Assembly: GCA_903910385.1 (NCBI GenBank)
Contig: CAIVZM010000007.1
Coordinates: forward strand, 1-64,000
DNA from: an uncultured Armatimonadota bacterium
GTDB lineage: Bacteria; Armatimonadota; Armatimonadia; Armatimonadales; Armatimonadaceae
Direction of reading: 5' to 3'
Length of the DNA: 64,000 nucleotides
Part shown: piece after piece, positions 59,265 through 64,000 of the stretch
How positions within the stretch are numbered: the stretch's first letter is position 1
Layout: every line of letters starts with the position of its first letter
Program-made: the position numbers and the translations under genes
The notes under the pieces: model-generated
Told to the model about the DNA's origin: nothing
The model's input: only the letters and a program-made list of their open reading frames with translations
The model's database searches: none

Positions 59265-60281
59265 TTAGCAGACCAGATTCTGGAAGTCCATGAAATCCGC
59301 CTGCATGCCATTGGGGATTCCCCGGGCAATAACGGCGACCGCATCATGAGAATGCAGGGATTCCAGATGAGCGCATGCGACTGTGAAGTCTTTGATACGC
59401 AAATCGGCATTCAGTTGCTCGTAGACCAGACGAGCGGCGTCCTCGACAAACTTGATATAAGCTCCGTTCATCTCGGCGAACGCCTGCTCATCCTCCCGCT
59501 TGACCATGACCTGCGTCTCGGTATGCAACGCCTCGACCATATGCCGTTGTAAATCTTCGATGTTCAGAGTCCAGCCATCAGCGACTTCGATTTTGATGCG
59601 GGCTTTGCTTCGTTGCGAATGCGGTATGGCGTAAACGCCTCGCGTGTCGCGGGCATGCTCGCTCAATTCCGCCGAGCAGGGACAGGCGGAAGAATACACG
59701 AAGTCAAAATGGATAAATCGCTGTACGCGATTATTACCATTAGCGACAATTTCGAAGGCGCAGTTGTAAAACTGGTATCCTTCCAGACCGCTCCGTAGAC
59801 TTTTCTGGATCATGGGATAGGAAAATCCCACTCGCAAACGCGCCTGTAAACTCGGCAACTTCTCCTGATACGCCCGAACGATTTCACGCATGGTTTCCAG
59901 AGAGAATTCTGCATCCTTGTAATCATAAAACGAACGGACGATGCGGGACATATTGATGCCCTTCTGATCCGCTTGCAGGGATACAGTCCCGGTGATGGTC
60001 GCCTGCAAGGTAACTGCGGAGCCATCCTCCACCGCAAACTTCAGCGGAAGATGAAAGCCAGAGACGCCTACCTGAGGAATGGGGACATTCGCCCCCTCGA
60101 CGGCATCGACAGCTTCCTGCATATCCGGGAGGCTGTTGCGATAATCCTCGTCCGGGACGAAGTTCGCATCGTAGTCCTGTCGTAACTCCGGCAATTCACG
60201 CCCGGCGATACGATGAAGATACATTTTCTTATTGCGGACCTGATTAACCGATTCCGCACCATTTTCTGAAATAGTAATCAC
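59265..60281 (-). CDS. folE2: GTP cyclohydrolase FolE2 (type IB)
   Basis: Zinc-independent type of GTP cyclohydrolase I, opening GTP to 7,8-dihydroneopterin triphosphate, the first step toward folate, queuosine and biopterin. The 338-residue protein has the FolE2 signatures [12 protein letters not shown], then [20 protein letters not shown] and [15 protein letters not shown] with the catalytic cysteine, then [12 protein letters not shown] and ARGIPNG. The N-terminus before residue 20 is uncertain; the GTG at 60281 is used here and an ATG at 60224 is possible. It is followed by a strong terminator. The double PTPS gene lies just upstream on the same strand. Confidence 0.94.
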   Translation of the reverse strand: MITISENGAESVNQVRNKKMYLHRIAGRELPELRQDYDANFVPDEDYRNSLPDMQEAVDAVEGANVPIPQVGVSGFHLPLKFAVEDGSAVTLQATITGTVSLQADQKGINMSRIVRSFYDYKDAEFSLETMREIVRAYQEKLPSLQARLRVGFSYPMIQKSLRSGLEGYQFYNCAFEIVANGNNRVQRFIHFDFVYSSACPCSAELSEHARDTRGVYAIPHSQRSKARIKIEVADGWTLNIEDLQRHMVEALHTETQVMVKREDEQAFAEMNGAYIKFVEDAARLVYEQLNADLRIKDFTVACAHLESLHSHDAVAVIARGIPNGMQADFMDFQNLVC

Positions 60282-60449
60282 TGTCTCGTTTTTCCTTTAC
60301 CGGTCAGGCGGTTGGAACGATAACCGTAGGCGTTCAAAATTCCCTTATCGAACATTGTCCGAGAAAGAGACTAAGATACGCTTAGCTGACCGTCTCTCAT
60401 TTTAATTTTCCAACAATCGGGCGTGTTGGACACGCTTTTGTCCAGCGAT

Positions 60450-61319
60450 TCAAACGTCGAACGCAGGATCGCTCTCTCCGTAGTATTCGAACCAGTTGCG
60501 ATCCGTTTCTCTTACCACTACTTTGTGCAGGCGGGCGGGTGAGGGTATTTTATCGCTCAGTATATCCCAGATGACTCTCGTCAGGTTTTCGGACGTCGGA
60601 TTTATGCCTTCAAATTCCGCCGTGTCGTCATTTAGAAATTTATGATCGAAACGACCTTCAATCTCCTTCGCCAGCACATTATCTAACACAGAAAGGTCGA
60701 TAACCATTCCCGTTATTGGATCCGGTTCTCCGATGACGGTCACTTCGACGCCATAGTTATGACCATGTCCACGGGGGTTGTTACACTTTCCGAATATTTC
60801 TTTATTTTCGCTGTCCGATAATCTTGGCGCATGCAAGCGGTGTGCGGCGGCAAAATCGAACGCCCGGGTCAGGGCTACCATATCGTTTATCTTTCCGTAT
60901 ACATCCAGACTCAGGGTCGCCCAGAGCGTTGGCGATTCCCAGAGCGTGACGCGCTTCAATTCCCCTGCCTGACTTCCCGCTTCCTGAAGAAATCTTTCTG
61001 CGATATAGCGGGCGATATTTTCCGTAGTGGGCAACGTCTCGGCGAAATGACAGACTTCGTAGTTCAGATGCTTATCCGCGATTGCGCCAACGACACGCTC
61101 TTTGAGGACTTTGTCAACGTCTGTCATGTTGACGACCATACCGGTGTCCGGATTGATCTCCCCTGCTACGGTCGCCTCGACAACATAATTATGCCCATGT
61201 CCCCATCGTGACGCCCATTTGCCAAACAGGCGTCGGTTCTCCTCTTCGCTTTTATCCGGCAGATAGTAAGCATGACCTGCCGCAAATGCGACCCGTCGCC
61301 GGAGATACATCTTTCCCAT
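60450..61319 (-). CDS. Tandem 6-pyruvoyltetrahydropterin synthase/QueD-like protein
   Basis: Two PTPS domains in one 289-residue chain. The first (about 1-145) has H16 and HGH at 41-43, but W35 where the catalytic cysteine should be (GKWASRWGHGHNY). The second (about 146-289) has H160, C179 in FGKCNNPRGHGHNY, and HGH, so it looks active. The family takes dihydroneopterin triphosphate to 6-pyruvoyl-tetrahydropterin or 6-carboxy-tetrahydropterin (QueD). The adjacent folE2 would make its substrate. Which product forms is not clear: no queC or queE is nearby, and folB is present elsewhere in the window. The first domain is inferred to be structural or differently reactive. Confidence 0.85.
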   Translation of the reverse strand: MGKMYLRRRVAFAAGHAYYLPDKSEEENRRLFGKWASRWGHGHNYVVEATVAGEINPDTGMVVNMTDVDKVLKERVVGAIADKHLNYEVCHFAETLPTTENIARYIAERFLQEAGSQAGELKRVTLWESPTLWATLSLDVYGKINDMVALTRAFDFAAAHRLHAPRLSDSENKEIFGKCNNPRGHGHNYGVEVTVIGEPDPITGMVIDLSVLDNVLAKEIEGRFDHKFLNDDTAEFEGINPTSENLTRVIWDILSDKIPSPARLHKVVVRETDRNWFEYYGESDPAFDV

Positions 61320-61424
61320 TTTTATTTTGCGTTTTCCCTATATATCGAACATTAATCAACCGGTCAGGTTCCGAGATTCAGACAATTCTTTCGGCGAGGT
61401 ATGAAGAATCTCATCATATGGCGC

Positions 61425-61469
61425 AATGTGAAGATGATTAGTGTGAAGATGATTAATGTGAAGATGATT
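61425..61469. repeat. Three tandem 15-bp repeats
   Basis: AATGTGAAGATGATT, AGTGTGAAGATGATT and AATGTGAAGATGATT follow one another without gaps at 61425-61469. They lie between the PTPS gene and the end of kdsC, in non-coding DNA. Confidence 0.8.
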
Positions 61470-61541
61470 ACAGATGACCAATCATTCATTACCGGAGAAG
61501 CTAAGACTTGAACGGATTAGCTCGCTGAAACCGCGATACCG

Positions 61542-62117
61542 TTATTGCACCATTCCGATCGCCGGTATGGAGAGAGAAAGTAAGTAGGCGCCCAGAGCAG
61601 CATCGTAGTCACCTCGTGCGCGAAGAATCGCCTCAATAGTGTCACGAGCCGCGCCATCGCCACCGGCATGGGGCGCTATATAGTGGGCAAGCGCACGAAC
61701 TTCTGCGACGGCGTTTGACGGCGCACATACCGCCCCGGCAAGATGCATTGCGGGAATATCGTTCAAGTCATCACCCAGAAACGCGACTTCTTCTGGGAGA
61801 ACTCCGGCGCGTAGCGTCAATTCCACAAACGCAGTCGCTTTGTCCCGTGCGCCCTGTCGTAACAGGGAGACGCCGAGTTCACGAGCGCGTCGTTCGACGA
61901 TGGTCGATTTTCTTCCTGTAATCCATCCGATTTGTAAGTTAACCTGACGCGCAAGGACAATCCCCAGTCCATCATGGATATTGAACCGCTTCATTTCCTT
62001 ACCGGCATCATCAAAATATACAGAGCCGTCTGTCAACGTCCCATCGACATCCATCAGAAGAAGCTTGATACGCACCAGGGACGCGAGTTGAGGCTCGAGG
62101 ATAAGGTTTTCAGGCAT
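61542..62117 (-). CDS. kdsC: KDO-8-phosphate phosphatase KdsC (HAD family)
   Basis: A HAD phosphatase of 191 residues in the KdsC group, releasing phosphate from 3-deoxy-manno-octulosonate 8-phosphate on the way to KDO. Signatures are LLLMDVDGTLTDGSVYF, then IHDGLGIVLA, then WITGRKSTIVERRARELG and VAFLGDDLNDIPAMHLAG. The ATG at 62117 overlaps the kdsD stop by 8 bases. Presence of the kdsD-kdsC pair implies an outer-membrane lipopolysaccharide or KDO-containing polymer. A related N-acylneuraminate-9-phosphatase is a less likely alternative. Confidence 0.9.
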   Translation of the reverse strand: MPENLILEPQLASLVRIKLLLMDVDGTLTDGSVYFDDAGKEMKRFNIHDGLGIVLARQVNLQIGWITGRKSTIVERRARELGVSLLRQGARDKATAFVELTLRAGVLPEEVAFLGDDLNDIPAMHLAGAVCAPSNAVAEVRALAHYIAPHAGGDGAARDTIEAILRARGDYDAALGAYLLSLSIPAIGMVQ

Positions 62118-63105
62118 CAGGCAATACAATCCCCGCACGAACAAGGTCTTTCAGAGTGAGAATGCCGATGGGCTTCCCGTTCCCGTCCGTCACAACCAGA
62201 TCACCGATTTTAACGCTGTCATGTTCGAAACGATCCAATGCTTCTACAGCAAGACGGTCGGCGACAGTGGTGCGGGGCGCAGGCGTCATGGCATCCCGGA
62301 CTGCAACATTCAATCCATCGCCGCCGAGACGGGTCAGACATCGGCGCGTATCACCATCGCTTAAGACTCCCACCAGTTTACCGACATCATCCACGACACA
62401 GGCAAGCCCGGCTCCCGCACGTGTGATAGCGAAAAGAGCCGCCTGCACGGTCGCCGATTCAGATACGATGGCTATCTGGTCGCCGGTTCGCATTACATCC
62501 GCCACCCGCAACAGAAGGCGACGACCCAATGAACCTGCCGGATGTAAGGCGGCATATTCCGTCTTTCCAAACCCTCTCGCCTCCATAACTGCAATCGCCA
62601 GAGCGTCTCCCAGTGCAATCATTGCTGTGGTTGAGGTCGTGGGCGCAAGCCCCAGAGGACATGCTTCACGCAGGACAGCGACATTCAGGACGATATCGGA
62701 GGTTTCCGCCAGAGTCGAAACAGGATTTCCTGTCATCCCGATCAGGAAAGCCGCACGACGACGCAACGAAGGAAGGATCGCACGTATTTCATCCGTTTCA
62801 CCGCTGTAGGAAATCGCAAGCGCGGTATCGTCGCCAGTTACCATGCCCAGATCGCCGTGCAGAGCTTCGCCGGGATGCAGGAAAAGAGCAGGGGTTCCAG
62901 TGGAGGCAAGCGTCCCGACCACCTTACGCCCAATGTTACCGGATTTGCCCATACCGGTGACAACGACTCGTCCCTTGGTGCGCAGAACCATCTCGCAGGC
63001 GTCATCGAAAGACGAATCCAGTCGATCCGCCATCAATCGCAGGGCGTCCGCCTCTTCGTGCAGTACACGACGGGCATGGTCACGTGGCGTTACCAAATTA
63101 GGCAT
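62110..63105 (-). CDS. kdsD: Arabinose-5-phosphate isomerase KdsD/KpsF
   Basis: Isomerises ribulose 5-phosphate to arabinose 5-phosphate for KDO synthesis. The 331-residue chain has an N-terminal SIS domain (VVVTGMGKSGNIGRKVVGTL, then FLHPGEALHGDLGMV, then ISYSGETDEI) and two C-terminal CBS domains (DVMRTGDQIAIVSESATVQA; RDAMTPAPRTTVADRLAVEA). It is coupled to kdsC by an 8-base overlap. Confidence 0.94.
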   Translation of the reverse strand: MPNLVTPRDHARRVLHEEADALRLMADRLDSSFDDACEMVLRTKGRVVVTGMGKSGNIGRKVVGTLASTGTPALFLHPGEALHGDLGMVTGDDTALAISYSGETDEIRAILPSLRRRAAFLIGMTGNPVSTLAETSDIVLNVAVLREACPLGLAPTTSTTAMIALGDALAIAVMEARGFGKTEYAALHPAGSLGRRLLLRVADVMRTGDQIAIVSESATVQAALFAITRAGAGLACVVDDVGKLVGVLSDGDTRRCLTRLGGDGLNVAVRDAMTPAPRTTVADRLAVEALDRFEHDSVKIGDLVVTDGNGKPIGILTLKDLVRAGIVLPDA

Positions 63106-63141
63106 ATTCAGAGAATAGTATCATTCCTGTACGAGCGATCG

Positions 63142-63768
63142 CTAACGAAGAGCGAACCGCAATAATCCACCCGCCAGAGTCGCACAGAGAAGCCCCGTGA
63201 TGACCACATCAAGACGAAGACGACGACGTGCCGCCTGATACGCTGCAAAAGGTAAAAGTATGGATATCCCTATCAAAGAGAGTTCGGTCAGACCACGAAA
63301 AAAAGTTGATAGATTCCGGTACGTGACCAATTCACGATAGGATAAACTGGAAAACGCCAGTGCGCGACGCATCGCTTCTTCGTAACCAATGCTTCCAGAG
63401 CCTGCAACAGTATCGCCGCCGAAATGTTGGGAGACCTTCGCAGTCGCCGCCAGCGCCATCGGAATGCCATGCATGATCGCCGCGAGTAGTGAAAAAATAA
63501 CCGCCGCGAAAAAGAGGGTTCGCAGACGCGCTTCAAACTCGGAGTACAGGGGGAAGTATAGGAGTCGCCGCCCATTTATTTCCCGTCGCACCGCTTCGTG
63601 ACGACGGGGATAGCGATCTTCGTCCAGATGCGCGTACACATCCCATAACGCTTCGGGAGAAAGTTCGCGCAAATATTGCTTGAACGCATCAATATCCCGT
63701 TCTTCGTCGATCATTGAGAGCGGTTCGGGCAGGTACAGAGGCGTTTCACCGGATGTCGCTGGCGTCAT
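63142..63768 (-). CDS. Small membrane protein of unknown function
   Basis: A 208-residue protein with a charged N-terminal half (about 1-75: DIDAFKQYLRELSPEALWDV) and two membrane segments (LFFAAVIFSLLAAIMHGIPM; LTELSLIGISILLPFAAY), plus a third at the C-terminus (VVITGLLCATLAGGLLRFAL). No family is recognised. The start at 63768 follows AAAGGGA; an ATG at 63786 has none. It lies directly upstream of the kds pair, on the same strand, so it may be linked to envelope synthesis. Confidence 0.62.
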   Translation of the reverse strand: MTPATSGETPLYLPEPLSMIDEERDIDAFKQYLRELSPEALWDVYAHLDEDRYPRRHEAVRREINGRRLLYFPLYSEFEARLRTLFFAAVIFSLLAAIMHGIPMALAATAKVSQHFGGDTVAGSGSIGYEEAMRRALAFSSLSYRELVTYRNLSTFFRGLTELSLIGISILLPFAAYQAARRRLRLDVVITGLLCATLAGGLLRFALR

Positions 63769-63789
63769 CGCATTCCCTTTCCGCATCAG

Positions 63790-63827
63790 TATACCTCTAT
63801 ACCTTTATACCTTTTTCCGAATGTCAA
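63790..63827 (-). promoter_or_regulatory. TTGACA followed by three 8-bp TATA repeats
   Basis: On the minus strand TTGACA (63827-63822) precedes three 8-base AAGGTATA-type units (63813-63790), giving TATAAA, TATAGA and TATACT at spacings of 12, 20 and 28 bases. None has ideal 17-base spacing. It lies upstream of the small membrane protein and the kds genes. Confidence 0.45.
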
Positions 63828-63883
63828 TAAGCGAGTAATTGTAGAAAATATCCTGAAGTCACCGCTTGTCCGGGCATCAGGAC

Positions 63884-64000
63884 TTATTTCGGCTTGAACG
63901 AAGAAGCGGTGAGCTTTTCCAGACGTTGCCGCGCCCAACGTGTTGCGCCATCGCTCAACCCGCCGATCTCCAATGCACGGGAATAGGAGGCACGAGCGTT
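63884..64000 (-). CDS. C-terminal fragment of a TPR-like protein (cut by window edge)
   Basis: The last 39 codons of a minus-strand gene whose start lies beyond the right edge. The translation NARASYSRALEIGGLSDGAT then RWARQRLEKLTASSFKPK resembles one tetratricopeptide-type helix pair with a basic tail. The stop TAA is at 63884-63886. The frame stays open to the window end. The rest of the protein, and hence its function, cannot be seen. Confidence 0.55.
   Translation of the reverse strand, partial: NARASYSRALEIGGLSDGATRWARQRLEKLTASSFKPK

Noticed and set aside
61425-61469. Possible CRISPR remnant
   Set aside because: Three 15-base units abut with no spacers; this is a simple tandem repeat.

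Overview
The window is about 64 kb of bacterial chromosome at roughly 55% GC. It carries about 58 protein genes and no rRNA, tRNA, CRISPR array, prophage or insertion sequence that I can recognise. The gene mix suggests an Armatimonadota-like bacterium, with Planctomycetota or Chloroflexota as weaker alternatives. Supporting features are a DUF1559 / H-X9-DG type prepilin, a PEP-CTERM metalloprotease, a GH52 xylosidase, TolB-like propellers, a cyanobacterial-type protein-arginine deiminase, KDO-pathway genes (so probably a diderm envelope), FolE2 and many GTG/TTG starts. The placement is an inference from gene content; no marker gene was compared.

Layout. 1-1 kb: folB-folK. 1.2-6 kb (minus strand): a Tat-exported serine hydrolase, a PIN/DUF104 toxin-antitoxin pair, a RIO-type kinase and a TolB-like propeller. 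6-10.4 kb: mutS2, and divergently a protein-arginine deiminase with a translationally linked small protein. 10.4-15.2 kb: a small exported protein, mnmG, a PEP-CTERM metalloprotease and rsmG. 15.3-19.8 kb: a plus-strand string of prepilin, amidohydrolase, CPBP protein, SDR and GNAT. 20-24.8 kb: minC-minD-minE, then an MBOAT/AlgJ pair for polysaccharide O-acetylation. 24.8-32.5 kb: a CCA-adding-type enzyme, two small unknowns and rpsT, then holA, a TgpA-type transglutaminase and a DUF58 protein. 33-38.2 kb (minus): two CbiX-like chelatases, a DUF72 protein, two degenerate amidohydrolase-fold proteins and gltX. 38.4-44.2 kb: a nitrogen region with glnA divergent from a first Amt transporter, then a second Amt behind a very long leader. 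44.2-47.8 kb: a GH52 beta-xylosidase and a geranylgeranyl-reductase-like flavoprotein. 48-53.4 kb: metG, tmk, a secreted alpha/beta hydrolase and a Cys-rich unknown. 53.6-55 kb: a photolyase split into two genes. 55-59.2 kb: a zinc-finger/STN membrane protein, tilS, a small membrane protein and an AraC regulator. 59.2-61.4 kb: folE2 and a double-domain PTPS. 61.5-63.8 kb: kdsC, kdsD and a membrane protein. The right edge cuts a TPR-like gene.

How the parts fit. folB/folK at the left and folE2 plus the double PTPS at the right together cover GTP to 6-hydroxymethyl-dihydropterin pyrophosphate. glnA and two Amt proteins make an ammonium uptake and assimilation block. Its two first promoters lie back to back and share the palindrome TGTCAA-CCC-TTGACA. 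minCDE sets the division site, and the MBOAT/AlgJ pair modifies exopolysaccharide.

The items most worth a second look are the split photolyase whose FAD half carries an FeS-BCP-like cysteine quartet, the bacterial protein-arginine deiminase with its possibly leaderless promoter and co-translated partner, the tandem PTPS with one cysteine-less domain, the asymmetric CbiX pair, and the glnA/amt control region.
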